Positions 43,243 to 52,080 of a stretch of DNA of 64,000 nucleotides are shown here, piece after piece. This DNA comes from Actibacterium mucosum KCTC 23349 (lineage in GTDB: Bacteria; Pseudomonadota; Alphaproteobacteria; Rhodobacterales; Rhodobacteraceae). Below the pieces are notes generated by a model. The model was given only the letters and a program-made list of their open reading frames with translations, did no database searches and was not told the origin of the DNA. How positions within the stretch are numbered: position 1 is the stretch's first letter; each line of letters starts with the position of its first letter. Location of the stretch: the NCBI RefSeq assembly GCF_000647975.1, contig NZ_JFKE01000003.1, forward strand, positions 258,206 to 322,205, written 5' to 3'. A program made the position numbers and the translations under genes.

Positions 43243-44099
43243 CAGGCCGCCCTCCATTCATAGAGGATATCGGGCAGGTTTTCCTCGTTTTCGCCATCGG
43301 TCCGGGCCGCCTCGGCAAAGCCTTCGCGAAGGTAGAACCGTTGCGCCCCCTCGTTGGCCTGAAACGTCCACAGCTTCCAGCCATTGCCTCGCATCTTGGC
43401 GTGATCCAGCAGGCGTTTGCCCAGCCCCTGTCCGGGACGGGCGGAATAAAGCGACGCGATGAACCCATCCTCGTGGTCTAGCGACACAAAGGCCTGGACC
43501 GGGTCGCCAATCACCCAAACCTCGCGGTTTTCAAAAACAAATTCGCGGTAATGCCGGCGCACATCATGATCGGGATGCACGCGCGGCATCCACGCGGTGC
43601 GGTCGATCCACGCGTTCAGAATGTCCGCGCAGGGCTCGGCATCGTCAGGCCGCGCGGCGCGCACACCGTGCCACTCCATCCGCAGTTCGGGCAGGCCGTC
43701 GCCGCCTTCGGGGTTGCGTTCCACGCGGCAAAACCCCTCGCGGTCATAGAACCGGTGCGCCGCGGTGTTGGGTTCATGCGTCCACAGCTGAAGATAGTCG
43801 TTCTGCGCCTTCACATGGTCCATCAACGCCTTGCCCAATCCGCGCCCCGGCGCGTTGGTGTAAAGGCCCACAACCTGCTTGTTTTCGGGGTTGAAGGACA
43901 GGTACCCGGCCACCGGGTCACCCACCACATAGATCTCGCGGATGGGCAGCCCGTTGCGGATCATCCCCTCCAGCTCGCCCAGCGAAAACCGCGCGGGCAT
44001 CCAGCTGGTGCCCGTCACCCAGCCATGCACCACGGCCGCGCAGGCAGCGGCGTCATCGGGCGTGGCGCGGCGGATGAGGGGCGCGTCAGTCATAGGCAT
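43242..44099 (-). CDS. Tandem GNAT-domain acetyltransferase
   Basis: 285 aa with two GNAT folds in a row: residues about 8-135 and 150-285, each with an acetyl-CoA loop (APGRGLGKALMDH and RPGQGLGKRLLDHA) and a C-terminal RFYxREGF (HRFYDREGF, QRFYLREGF). The halves are clearly related, so the gene arose by internal duplication. Start at 44099 (or 44093, MTDAPLIRR) overlaps the ATPase gene by several bases, and its end overlaps the permease start. The substrate is unknown; its place inside the importer operon suggests acetylation of the imported compound. Confidence 0.88.
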   Translation of the reverse strand: MPMTDAPLIRRATPDDAAACAAVVHGWVTGTSWMPARFSLGELEGMIRNGLPIREIYVVGDPVAGYLSFNPENKQVVGLYTNAPGRGLGKALMDHVKAQNDYLQLWTHEPNTAAHRFYDREGFCRVERNPEGGDGLPELRMEWHGVRAARPDDAEPCADILNAWIDRTAWMPRVHPDHDVRRHYREFVFENREVWVIGDPVQAFVSLDHEDGFIASLYSARPGQGLGKRLLDHAKMRGNGWKLWTFQANEGAQRFYLREGFAEAARTDGENEENLPDILYEWRAA

Positions 44100-44859
44100 G
44101 GCCCGCCCGCAGCCCCTCGCGCACCCGGTGCGCCACGGCCAGAAACTCGGGCGTGTCGCGGATATCCAGCGGCCGTTCCTTCGGCAGCGGACTGTCGATG
44201 ATATCGGTGATCCGGCCCGGACGCGGGCTCATCACCACGATCTTGGTCGACAGGTACACCGCCTCGGGGATCGAATGGGTGACAAATCCGATGGTCTTTT
44301 CGGTCCGCGCCCACAGCGCCAACAGCTGTTCGTTCAGATGGTCGCGCACAATCTCGTCCAGCGCGCCAAAAGGTTCGTCCATCAGCAAGATGTCGGCATC
44401 AAACGCCAGCGCCCGCGCGATCGAGGCCCGTTGCTGCATACCACCCGACAATTGCCAGGGGTATTTGCTGCCAAACCCCTCCAGATCCACCAGTTTCAGC
44501 ACCTCGTCCACGCGGCGCTCCTGCGCGGCCCGGTCAAAGCCCATGATCTCAAGCGGCAACTTGATATTGCGCGCAATTGTCCGCCACGGATAAAGCCCTG
44601 CCGCCTGAAACACATAGCCATAGGCCCGGCTGCGCCGCGCCTCGTCCGGCGACATGCCGTTGACGGTCAGGCTGCCCCCGGTGGGTGTCTCCAACGCCGC
44701 GACACAGCGCAGAAAGGTTGTCTTGCCACAGCCCGACGGGCCGATAAAGCTGACAAACTCGCCCTTGCCGATCTGCAGGTCCACACCTTTCAGCGCATGC
44801 ACCGGGCCGTCATTGGTCTGGAACGTCAAATCCAGCGATTTGGCTTCGATCACGGTCAT
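44086..44859 (-). CDS. ABC transporter ATP-binding protein (SsuB/TauB type)
   Basis: 257 aa ATPase, first gene of the importer operon. Walker A GPSGCGKTT, Q-loop VFQAAGLYPWRT, signature LSGGMQQRASIARAL, Walker B ILLMDEPFGALDE, switch THSIPEAVYLS and the C-terminal RPGRITDIIDSPLPKERPLD of the nitrate/sulfonate/pyrimidine subfamily. No RutR-like box was seen in its 250-base upstream region. Confidence 0.95.
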   Translation of the reverse strand: MTVIEAKSLDLTFQTNDGPVHALKGVDLQIGKGEFVSFIGPSGCGKTTFLRCVAALETPTGGSLTVNGMSPDEARRSRAYGYVFQAAGLYPWRTIARNIKLPLEIMGFDRAAQERRVDEVLKLVDLEGFGSKYPWQLSGGMQQRASIARALAFDADILLMDEPFGALDEIVRDHLNEQLLALWARTEKTIGFVTHSIPEAVYLSTKIVVMSPRPGRITDIIDSPLPKERPLDIRDTPEFLAVAHRVREGLRAGHAYD

Positions 44860-45118
44860 TCGGTGCCCTTGGTCTTCGTCATTCGTCTTGTCCCTCGCCC
44901 GTTTCGGGCCTTGTTTTCTTTGTGCCTTGGCAGTGATCCACCAAAGATAACACTTGTCGCTTAGTGGAGGAAAACCCTCCGCCCTTCGATGAGATCAGGG
45001 GCTACTTGGCCTGAAACCGATCAATTTTTCTGCCCCCTCCGGCAAAGATTTCCATTCCTTCGCACACTGGTCGCCCGCGTTGTGAAAAAGGTCCAGGAAG
45101 ATGGTTGAAGGCGCGCTC

Positions 45119-45670
45119 TCAATCCACAAAACCCTTTTGCTGCGCCCTCTTCAATTCTTCGGAAAGGGTTCCTTGCCAACCCGGATTGGTTGCCTGTTTT
45201 TCGATCATCCAAGCAAGTCGCCATTTGCGCGCCCATTGCTCCACCTGGAACCAAAACATCCCGCAAATCGCCCCGTTCAAGACCAAAACTGCCAATACAA
45301 TTACGTTCTCAAATACAAATAGAAGGCCAACGACCGAACCGACGAGCGCCCCGGAAACCGCAAATTTCCAAAGTTGGTAGGGTTTGTAAGTTGCCAACAT
45401 GGACCTCATAACCACAGCCGGGGCAAGGCAAATCACCAATCCAAAAGGTATAAGGCTAAGACCCGTGAAAAGTATCGATATCGATTTTAGTTGCCCGGGC
45501 TCCGCAAACATCTCATCCGCAAACATCACAGCCACGCCCCAAGGGGCATAAAGGCAGGCCACAACGTAACCCATCACAACGCCAATTATTGGCGTTCTGA
45601 TGGCTTTTGGGTCTGCGTGCCCCGTCTTCACGTTCCTAAACCCCCGTTGCCGGAATACCGGTGCGCTCAA
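45119..45670 (-). CDS. Hypothetical membrane protein
   Basis: Up to 183 aa with four hydrophobic helices (PIIGVVMGYVVACLYAPWG, SISILFTGLSLIPFGLVICLA, LWKFAVSGALVGSVVGLLFVF, VIVLAVLVLNGAICGMFWF) and a charged C-terminal tail. The ATG at 45670 overlaps the dihydropyrimidinase gene by 35 bases; a GTG at 45631 just past that gene's stop, with TTAGGAAC before it, is an alternative start. Base composition is visibly more AT-rich than the neighbours, suggesting later acquisition. Family not recognised. Confidence 0.65.
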   Translation of the reverse strand: MSAPVFRQRGFRNVKTGHADPKAIRTPIIGVVMGYVVACLYAPWGVAVMFADEMFAEPGQLKSISILFTGLSLIPFGLVICLAPAVVMRSMLATYKPYQLWKFAVSGALVGSVVGLLFVFENVIVLAVLVLNGAICGMFWFQVEQWARKWRLAWMIEKQATNPGWQGTLSEELKRAQQKGFVD

Positions 45671-47090
45671 CGGGCCGCGGACTGGTCAGCTCTTTCCACG
45701 TGCTCAGCGCCTTGTTCACCGGCTGCCCGGTATCGCGGCGCACGAACTTGCCGTGGCCTTCCTGCGTGCGCACCTCGCCATCATAGATCGCCACCTGCCC
45801 GCGGGTCAGCGTGAACCGAGGCAGACCCTTGACCTTGTGGCCCTCGAACACGTTGTAATCAATGGCCGATTGCTGGGCACCGGCGGTAATGGTTTTCTCT
45901 TTCTCGGGGTCCCAGACCACCAGATCGGCGTCAGCCCCCACCAGAACCGCACCCTTTTTCGGGTAACAATTCAGGATCTTGGCAATGTTGGTCGAGGTCA
46001 CGGCCACAAACTCGTTCGGGGTCAGCCGCCCGGTATTCACGCCCTGCGTCCACAGCATCGGCATGCGATCTTCCAGCCCCCCCGTGCCGTTGGGGATCTT
46101 GGTAAAATCGCCCACGCCGAACCGTTTCTGGTCGGTGGTAAAGGCGCAATGGTCGGTGGCCACAACCGACAGCGAGCCTGATTGCAGCCCCGCCCACAGG
46201 CTGTCTTGATGTTTCTTGTCGCGGAAAGGCGGGCTCATCACCCGGCGCGCGGCGTGGTCCCAATCAGGGTTGAAATACTCGCTTTCATCCAGCGTCAGAT
46301 GCTGGATCAAGGGCTCACCCCACACGCGCTTGCCCTGCATGCGCGCCCGGCGGATGGCCTCGTGCGCCTCCTCGCAAGAGGTATGCACCACGTAAAGCGG
46401 CACGCCGGCCATATCGGCGATCATGATTGCGCGGTTCGTCGCCTCGCCCTCTACCTGGCTGGGCCGCGAATAGGCATGCGCCTCGGGGCCTACATTGCCC
46501 TCGGCCAGCAGTTTCGCCGACAGCTCGGCCACCACATCGCCGTTTTCGGCATGCACCAGCGCGATCCCGCCCAGCTCGGCCAGACGGGTGAACGAGGCAT
46601 ACATCTCGTCATCATTCACCATCAGCGCGCCTTTATAGGCCATGAAATGCTTGAAGGTGGTGATGCCTTCCTTCTCGATCACCGTCTTCATCTCGTCGAA
46701 CACCTGCTCGCCCCACCAGGTGACCGCCATATGATAGCTGTAATCGCAATTGGCGCGGGTTGATTTGTTGTGCCACATGGCCAGCGCATCGTGCAGCCCC
46801 TGCCCCGGGCTGGGCAGCGCGAAATCGACAACCATCGTGGTGCCGCCCGACAAGGCCGCGCGCGTGCCGCTTTCGAAATCGTCGCTGGAATAGGTGCCCA
46901 TGAACGGCATCTCAAGATGGGTGTGCGGGTCGATCCCGCCCGGCATGATGTAACAGCCCGAGGCGTCCAGAACCTCGTCACCCGTCAAGCCCTGGCCAAT
47001 CTCGGTGATCACGCCCCCCTCAACCAGAACATCCGCCGCGTAACTCAGATCTGCGGTGACAACGGTGCCGCCTTTGATCACTGTGCTCAT
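45636..47090 (-). CDS. hydA: Dihydropyrimidinase (hydantoinase)
   Basis: 484 aa cyclic amidohydrolase, second step of reductive pyrimidine breakdown: opens dihydrouracil/dihydrothymine to N-carbamoyl-beta-amino acids. The metal site shows GGIDPHTHLEMPFMG (HxH), the carbamylated Lys in TTFKHFMAYKGAL, then LVHAEN and YVVHTSC histidines and the Asp in SVVATDHCAFTT. Length matches the family. Expressed on the minus strand within the pyrimidine locus, downstream of the carbamoylase and aminotransferase genes but separated from them by inserted genes. Confidence 0.95.
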   Translation of the reverse strand: MSTVIKGGTVVTADLSYAADVLVEGGVITEIGQGLTGDEVLDASGCYIMPGGIDPHTHLEMPFMGTYSSDDFESGTRAALSGGTTMVVDFALPSPGQGLHDALAMWHNKSTRANCDYSYHMAVTWWGEQVFDEMKTVIEKEGITTFKHFMAYKGALMVNDDEMYASFTRLAELGGIALVHAENGDVVAELSAKLLAEGNVGPEAHAYSRPSQVEGEATNRAIMIADMAGVPLYVVHTSCEEAHEAIRRARMQGKRVWGEPLIQHLTLDESEYFNPDWDHAARRVMSPPFRDKKHQDSLWAGLQSGSLSVVATDHCAFTTDQKRFGVGDFTKIPNGTGGLEDRMPMLWTQGVNTGRLTPNEFVAVTSTNIAKILNCYPKKGAVLVGADADLVVWDPEKEKTITAGAQQSAIDYNVFEGHKVKGLPRFTLTRGQVAIYDGEVRTQEGHGKFVRRDTGQPVNKALSTWKELTSPRPVERTGIPATGV

Positions 47091-47222
47091 GTGCTATCTC
47101 CTTGTTTCACCGCGCGCGGCGTTCACGAATGGCTGCCCAGCTGGTTTGGCGAGGCAAAACTTACGATTCCTTAAACATCTGCTGCGAGCCTGAGGCCGAA
47201 CGCCCGAAATCGGAGCAAGTGT

Positions 47223-47951
47223 ATGAGTATTCTGGGTCTTCGTCCCTGGATTGGTGCAATCGCTGTTGTCTTGGGACTGGCCGGGCCACTGGCCGCGCAG
47301 TCCAAGGAATGGATTTATGTTGAGGCGCGAACGCTGCCGACCGGCTGCAGCGACCCGCTCAGCTGTCTTGATCAGGCCCGTCCGATCTTGCGCAACCTGA
47401 TGCGGATCACCAAGGATGAGCGCGCCACGTTGCTGCGTGTGGTCAACACCATCTCGTCCATTCGCGGCATCACCGACGCAGACATTCAGCCCAACGATGT
47501 CATGGCGATGGTGCCGCAGCTGCACAAGTTGCCGGTTGCTGACCGACTTGCGCCGCTGGTTAACCATCCCGGCGTTTATTTCGACAGCAGCGCGCTGGAC
47601 GCTGACCCCGATCTGGCCGGTTTTTCGGCCTTTGTGCGGCGTGAGCTTTCGGCCGCGGGCCTGACATTCCTCACCAAAGAGCAGATGGAGGCCACGCCGG
47701 GCCGTCCCACGCTGACCGTCCGCTATTCCGAACGCCGCGAAAGTGCGGGCTGCATCATCCCCTACGCCATCTCGTTTGCCATCAACGAGGAATACGTGAT
47801 GGTGCGCAATCCGAACCTGAAAAAGACCACGGCGATCTGGTCTGCCGCGACCCGTGAAAACCTTGCGATTGCGCATTTCACGGCCATGGATGCGCTGAAA
47901 GAAGGGGTCGAAAAGCTGGCCGCCGACTTTCGCGACGCAAACAGCACCTGA
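47223..47951 (+). CDS. Hypothetical exported protein
   Basis: 242 aa from ATG 47223 with a signal peptide (MSILGLRPWIGAIAVVLGLA, cleavage near LAAQS). Mature part holds four cysteines, two close together (LPTGCSDPLSCLD), and no known motif. It runs opposite to the surrounding pyrimidine genes and interrupts them, so it is probably an independent insertion. Function unknown. Confidence 0.75.
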   Translation: MSILGLRPWIGAIAVVLGLAGPLAAQSKEWIYVEARTLPTGCSDPLSCLDQARPILRNLMRITKDERATLLRVVNTISSIRGITDADIQPNDVMAMVPQLHKLPVADRLAPLVNHPGVYFDSSALDADPDLAGFSAFVRRELSAAGLTFLTKEQMEATPGRPTLTVRYSERRESAGCIIPYAISFAINEEYVMVRNPNLKKTTAIWSAATRENLAIAHFTAMDALKEGVEKLAADFRDANST

Positions 47952-47980
47952 CGGTGCAAGATCTATGCGGCCATTCCCGA

Positions 47981-48256
47981 TCATTGCGGATCACACACCT
48001 GCGTGCCGCTTTCATCGCGCACCCGGATCCAATAGCCGCTCAACTCGTCCTCGGTCTGGATGAAGTAACAGCCGTCGTCGCGCCGCACCACGGTGCGCAG
48101 ATCCGTGCCCTCTGGCAGTGCCGCCAAGGCCGCGGGCGAGATATAGCCCACCGGGTCGGCCGACATGCAGCCAGCCAGCAACAGGCCGGGCGCCAAGACC
48201 CAACCGTGCAGCAGCCGCTTTCTAAAAACCTTACCCGTTGCCAAATTGATCACCAA
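47981..48256 (-). CDS. Small lipoprotein
   Basis: 91 aa with a long basic N-terminus, a hydrophobic stretch and a lipobox LLAGC at about residues 26-30. The mature part SADPVGYISPAALAALPEGTDLRTVVRRDDGCYFIQTEDE looks like a small folded domain with two Cys. The start may be later than the ATG at 48256, since the pre-lipobox region is long. Convergent with the 47223 gene. Confidence 0.65.
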   Translation of the reverse strand: MVINLATGKVFRKRLLHGWVLAPGLLLAGCMSADPVGYISPAALAALPEGTDLRTVVRRDDGCYFIQTEDELSGYWIRVRDESGTQVCDPQ

Positions 48257-48346
48257 TATCGTTGTGCCAAATCATACCGCTTGTTTCCTTCGGCCCGCCA
48301 TCGCGCAGTTTGGTGAATCAGCTGCTGATGGCTGGGCCTCGTTACC

Positions 48347-48751
48347 TCAAGCGCCATAAACCGGCTCCTTTGCATCCAGTAACCACTTCATCTCGGTAAA
48401 ATGGGCAAACAGCGTCATCACATAGAGCGGGAGAACATACAGGGCGACCCGCGCCAGTTGCAGCCGCCGGTGCAGCGCAGAGAGGATCGAACATGGACTG
48501 GGGTCCGGGGCATCGGGGCGCGCATTCGTAGCAAGATCGCCGGCATCCATTGCAATCAGATCGCCTGCACGCATGCGGCTCAAGTACGCCCAACGCGCGT
48601 TGATCGCAGACATGTTGCTGTCTGCGCTGGCAGCCACCGAAAGGTGATTTGCCACACCCTTGTAGCAGCCTTCCTGGCGGTCCAGCCGCAAGGCTGCGGC
48701 CAGGTCGAAGCGAATTTGCGCTCCTTTAGGAGGCGATCCAAATTGGCTCAC
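48347..48751 (-). CDS. Hypothetical protein with one membrane helix
   Basis: 134 aa, not recognised. One hydrophobic helix near residues 98-116 (VALYVLPLYVMTLFAHF) follows a soluble N-terminal part. It begins 12 bases after the 48764 gene on the same strand, which supports a shared transcript. Composition and lack of motifs make it a weak call. Confidence 0.45.
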   Translation of the reverse strand: MSQFGSPPKGAQIRFDLAAALRLDRQEGCYKGVANHLSVAASADSNMSAINARWAYLSRMRAGDLIAMDAGDLATNARPDAPDPSPCSILSALHRRLQLARVALYVLPLYVMTLFAHFTEMKWLLDAKEPVYGA

Positions 48752-48763
48752 GCCATTGCTCCA

Positions 48764-49243
48764 CTATCCTCTACCATCGTCCGAGTTTCCTTTGTCCGTA
48801 AACTGCCCCTCCATCCACTTAATCCAGAAGTCATCTGGATCCCGTTTATCCGGCCTTCCACCACGTCGCCCCCAGCTCGATCTGCCGCCAACCCGAGGCA
48901 CGTCAGGATCAAAATATGCATCGAACTCAACATAATACCGCAGTGCAATGTGGTTTTGCGGACGCTTGGACTGAGGCAATGCACCAAGCCTCTTGATAAC
49001 ATCACCAACGGTGTCGCCAGAAAATTCCAGCGAATAGGTGAGACCTTCGAATTCGATACCATCCTCACCATCATAGTAACCGTCAGTTACACACAGTACC
49101 GCGTCTTCTGCTATTTCACCGTCCTCCCACCGAATTCCAAATTCGTTCCAGTTTCCAGCATCCTCTCCGGTACCGAACGTCCCAGACGCAATGCGTACAA
49201 AGCTCACACGCTGTACCGACAACAAGCCTTGTTCGCTATTCAC
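48764..49243 (-). CDS. Hypothetical acidic soluble protein
   Basis: 159 aa starting at GTG 49243, which overlaps the stop of the carbamoylase gene (GTGA), so translation is coupled. No signal or membrane segment; many Asp/Glu and Gly residues (CVTDGYYDGEDGIEFEGL) and a C-terminal SWGRRGGRPDKRDPDDFW. The DNA is AT-richer than the flanking catabolic genes. Unknown function despite its operon position. Confidence 0.65.
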   Translation of the reverse strand: MNSEQGLLSVQRVSFVRIASGTFGTGEDAGNWNEFGIRWEDGEIAEDAVLCVTDGYYDGEDGIEFEGLTYSLEFSGDTVGDVIKRLGALPQSKRPQNHIALRYYVEFDAYFDPDVPRVGGRSSWGRRGGRPDKRDPDDFWIKWMEGQFTDKGNSDDGRG

Positions 49244-50490
49244 CCAACAATCTCAGCCGTTTCGACCACCGCGTGAAACAGCACATCGGTGCCGGCGGCG
49301 GCCCATTCGGGGCTGATTTCTTCAGCCTCGTTGTGGCTCAACCCGTCGACGCAGGGGCACATGATCATTGCCGTGGGCGCAACATCGTTGATCCAGCACG
49401 CGTCGTGCCCCGCGCCCGAGACGATGTCCATGTGGCTGTATCCCAGCCGCTCGGCCGCGTCGCGCACCGCGCCTACACAGCCTTCGTCGAACGCGGGCGG
49501 GTCAAACTGGCCGACGATCTCGGCGGAAAATTCAACCCCGATTTCTTCGCACATGCCTGGCGCGCGGGCCATCAGCTCGTCATACATGCCGTTCAGCTTG
49601 TCCAGCAGATGCGTGCGGAAATCGATGGTGAAGACCACCTTGCCGGGGATGATGTTGCGGCTGTTGGGATAGACATCCACATGCCCGATCGCCCCCACCG
49701 CGCCGGGCTGGTTCTTCATCGCGATCTCGTGCACCAGCTCGGTCACCAAGGCCAGGCCGCGGCCGGCGTTTTTGCGCATATGCATGGGTGTCGAGCCGGT
49801 ATGGCTTTCCTTGCCCGTCACCGTGCACTCAACCCAGCGCAGCCCCTGCCCGTGGGTGACCACGCCGATATCCTTGCCCTCGGCCTCCAGGATCGGGCCC
49901 TGTTCGATATGCAGCTCGAACATCGCGTGCATCTTGCGATCGCCCACCACCTCGTCACCGCGCCAGCCGATCCGGTTCAGCTCGTCCCCAAAGGATTTGC
50001 CCGCCGCATCCACCCGGTCATAGGCCCAATCCTGCGTATGCTTGCCAGCAAACACGCCCGAGGCCAGCATCGCCGGGGCAAACCGGGTGCCTTCTTCGTT
50101 GGTCCAGTTGACCACCACAATGGGATGTTTGGTCTGGATATTCAGATCGTTCAGCGTGCGGATCACCTCCAGCCCGCCCAGAACGCCCAGCACGCCATCG
50201 TATTTGCCGCCCGTGGGTTGCGTGTCCAGATGGCTGCCCACGTAAACCGGCAGCGCGTCGGGGTCGGTGCCTTCGCGCCGGGCAAACATGTTGCCCATCT
50301 GGTCCAATCCCATGGTCATGCCTGCCGCCTCGCACCAGCTTTGGAACAGCGCGCGGCCTTCGGCATCTTCGTCGGTCAGTGTCTGGCGGTTATTGCCACC
50401 GGCGATGCCGGGGCCAATTTTGGCCATGTCCATCAGGCTGTCCCACAATCGGGCGCCGTTGATCCTCAGGTTTTCTCCGGGGGCTGGCAC
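49240..50490 (-). CDS. M20-family N-carbamoyl amidohydrolase (probable beta-ureidopropionase)
   Basis: 416 aa zinc-dependent hydantoinase/carbamoylase-type peptidase. Metal ligands lie in GSHLDTQPTGGKYDGVLG, WTNEEGTRF, ELHIEQGPILE and the C-terminal CPCVDGLSHNEAEE. It hydrolyses N-carbamoyl-beta-alanine (or the methyl form) to the beta-amino acid, ammonia and CO2, third step after dihydropyrimidinase. Allantoate amidohydrolase is the alternative for this family, but the neighbours favour the pyrimidine role. Follows the aminotransferase gene by about 15 bases. Confidence 0.9.
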   Translation of the reverse strand: MPAPGENLRINGARLWDSLMDMAKIGPGIAGGNNRQTLTDEDAEGRALFQSWCEAAGMTMGLDQMGNMFARREGTDPDALPVYVGSHLDTQPTGGKYDGVLGVLGGLEVIRTLNDLNIQTKHPIVVVNWTNEEGTRFAPAMLASGVFAGKHTQDWAYDRVDAAGKSFGDELNRIGWRGDEVVGDRKMHAMFELHIEQGPILEAEGKDIGVVTHGQGLRWVECTVTGKESHTGSTPMHMRKNAGRGLALVTELVHEIAMKNQPGAVGAIGHVDVYPNSRNIIPGKVVFTIDFRTHLLDKLNGMYDELMARAPGMCEEIGVEFSAEIVGQFDPPAFDEGCVGAVRDAAERLGYSHMDIVSGAGHDACWINDVAPTAMIMCPCVDGLSHNEAEEISPEWAAAGTDVLFHAVVETAEIVG

Positions 50491-50505
50491 AGGCTGGCTC
50501 CTTTC

Positions 50506-51831
50506 TTAGTCGAGCGTCGTCAGCACATCGCGCAGCGTGCCAACCAGTTGGTCAATATGTTCTTTTTCAATGATCAGCGGCGGCGACATCGCGATGATAT
50601 CGCCCGTGGTGCGGATCAGGATGCCCTTTTCATAGGCCTGCAGGAACGCGTTAAACGCGCGCTTGGTTGGCTCACCGGCCATCGGTTCCAGCTCGATCGC
50701 GCCGATCAGGCCGATATTGCGAATGTCGATCACGTGGCGACAATCACGCAGCGAATGCAGCGCCTCTTCCCAATAGGGCGCCATGTCGGCCGCGCGGGTA
50801 AACAGATCCTCTTCGCGATAGGTCTCCAACGTCGCCAGACCGGCGGCCGCGGCCATCGGGTTGCCCGAATAGGTATAGCCATGGAACAGCTCGATCATGT
50901 GATCGGGGCCGGTCATGAACGTGTCGTGAATGTCGCCGCTGACCAGCACCGCACCCATCGGGATCACCCCGTTGGTCAGGCCCTTGGCGGTGGTCATCAT
51001 GTCGGGCTGAATGCCAAACGTGTCGGCGCCAAAGGCCGCGCCGGTGCGCCCGAACCCGGTGATCACCTCGTCAAAAATTAGCAGGATGCCGTGTTCACGG
51101 GTGATCTTACGCAGTTTTTCCAAGTAGCCCTTGGGCGGCATGATCACGCCCGCCGAACCGGCCACCGGCTCGACGATGACCGCCGCGATGGTATCGGCAC
51201 CGTGCAACGCAATTTTACGCTCCAGATCGTCAGCCAGATACGCACCATGTTCCGGCACGCCCTTGGTAAACGCGTTTTCGGCCAATTGCGTGTGCGGCAG
51301 ATGATCAACACCGTTCAGAAGCGTGCCGAAAAACTTGCGATTATTCACCAAACCGCCCACCGAGATGCCGCCGAAATTCACCCCGTGATAGCCCTTTTCG
51401 CGGCCGATCAGCCGGGTGCGCGTGCCCTCGCCCCGCGCGCGGTGATACGCAATGGCGATCTTCAGAGCCGTTTCCACGCTTTCCGAGCCGGAATTGGTGA
51501 AAAACGCGTGGTCGATCCCGTCGGGCGCCATATCGCGCAGCGCGCTGGCCAGCTCAAACGCCTTTGGGTGGCTCATCTGGAATGCGGGGGCATAGTCCAG
51601 CTCACCGGCTTGTTGGCGGATCGCCTCGGTGATCTTCGGGCGGTTATGGCCCGCGTTACAGCACCACAGCCCCGCGGTGCCATCCAGCACGTCGCGGCCA
51701 TCATGGGTTTTGTACCACATGCCATCAGCGCCCACCAAAAGACGCGGCGCTTGCTTAAACTGCCGGTTCGCCGTGAAGGGCATCCAAAAGGCCGACAGGT
51801 CGTTCGGGACGGATTTGCGATCAAGCGCCAT
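50506..51831 (-). CDS. Class III omega-amino acid:pyruvate aminotransferase
   Basis: 441 aa PLP enzyme from ATG 51831 behind GAGGAAACAGC; the extension to 51873 is not needed. PLP-phosphate and dimer regions include FFTNSGSESVETALK and EKGYHGVNFGG, the PLP-binding Asp is in LLIFDEVITGFGRTGAAFG, and the Schiff-base Lys is in MTTAKGLTNGVIPMGAV. Converts beta-alanine and related products to malonate (methylmalonate) semialdehyde, last step of the pathway encoded here. A RutR-like operator lies about 70 bases upstream of its start. Confidence 0.93.
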   Translation of the reverse strand: MALDRKSVPNDLSAFWMPFTANRQFKQAPRLLVGADGMWYKTHDGRDVLDGTAGLWCCNAGHNRPKITEAIRQQAGELDYAPAFQMSHPKAFELASALRDMAPDGIDHAFFTNSGSESVETALKIAIAYHRARGEGTRTRLIGREKGYHGVNFGGISVGGLVNNRKFFGTLLNGVDHLPHTQLAENAFTKGVPEHGAYLADDLERKIALHGADTIAAVIVEPVAGSAGVIMPPKGYLEKLRKITREHGILLIFDEVITGFGRTGAAFGADTFGIQPDMMTTAKGLTNGVIPMGAVLVSGDIHDTFMTGPDHMIELFHGYTYSGNPMAAAAGLATLETYREEDLFTRAADMAPYWEEALHSLRDCRHVIDIRNIGLIGAIELEPMAGEPTKRAFNAFLQAYEKGILIRTTGDIIAMSPPLIIEKEHIDQLVGTLRDVLTTLD

Positions 51832-51901
51832 TGCTGTTTCCTCTCTGTGGGTTCCGCGTGCTCTTTTTGGCATCGTCGGACGGAGATATTTTTGCTATGT
51901 T

Positions 51902-51917
51902 TTACCAAATGGTCAGA
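51902..51917. promoter_or_regulatory. RutR-like operator between aminotransferase and rutR genes
   Basis: TTTACCAAATGGTCAG matches the known RutR consensus TTGACCANNTGGTCAA at 12 of its 14 defined positions. It sits in the divergent region between the aminotransferase (minus) and the TetR gene (plus), so both could be controlled by uracil through RutR. A second copy is at 56488-56503. Confidence 0.75.
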
Positions 51918-52080
51918 AATACGGTAACAAAGCCTTGCAATCAGTCAAGACGTAGCAGAATTTCCGTTTTCCGCGAAGGAAACTCTGCCTTGCCATGACG
52001 GCTTGTGCCCAAGTTTTGGGCAGCGCGCGAAGGCCGCTGTACTGGACATTGACTGACGTCACGTCATAGAAGGGTTTTCC

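Noticed and set aside
44897-44909. GCCCG-TTT-CGGGC hairpin upstream of the importer operon
   Set aside because: Only five base pairs and, on the transcribed strand, no T-tract; too weak to call as a regulator or terminator.
49273-51081. 602 aa plus-strand open frame
   Set aside because: Antisense shadow of the carbamoylase and aminotransferase genes, caused by high-GC codon bias; no recognisable motif and a His/Arg/Gln-rich composition.
52054-52061. TGACGTCA palindrome upstream of the rutR-like gene, with an overlapping TTGACT that could be a -35 element
   Set aside because: No matching -10 element at suitable spacing, no second copy, and no bacterial regulator in the window known for this site.
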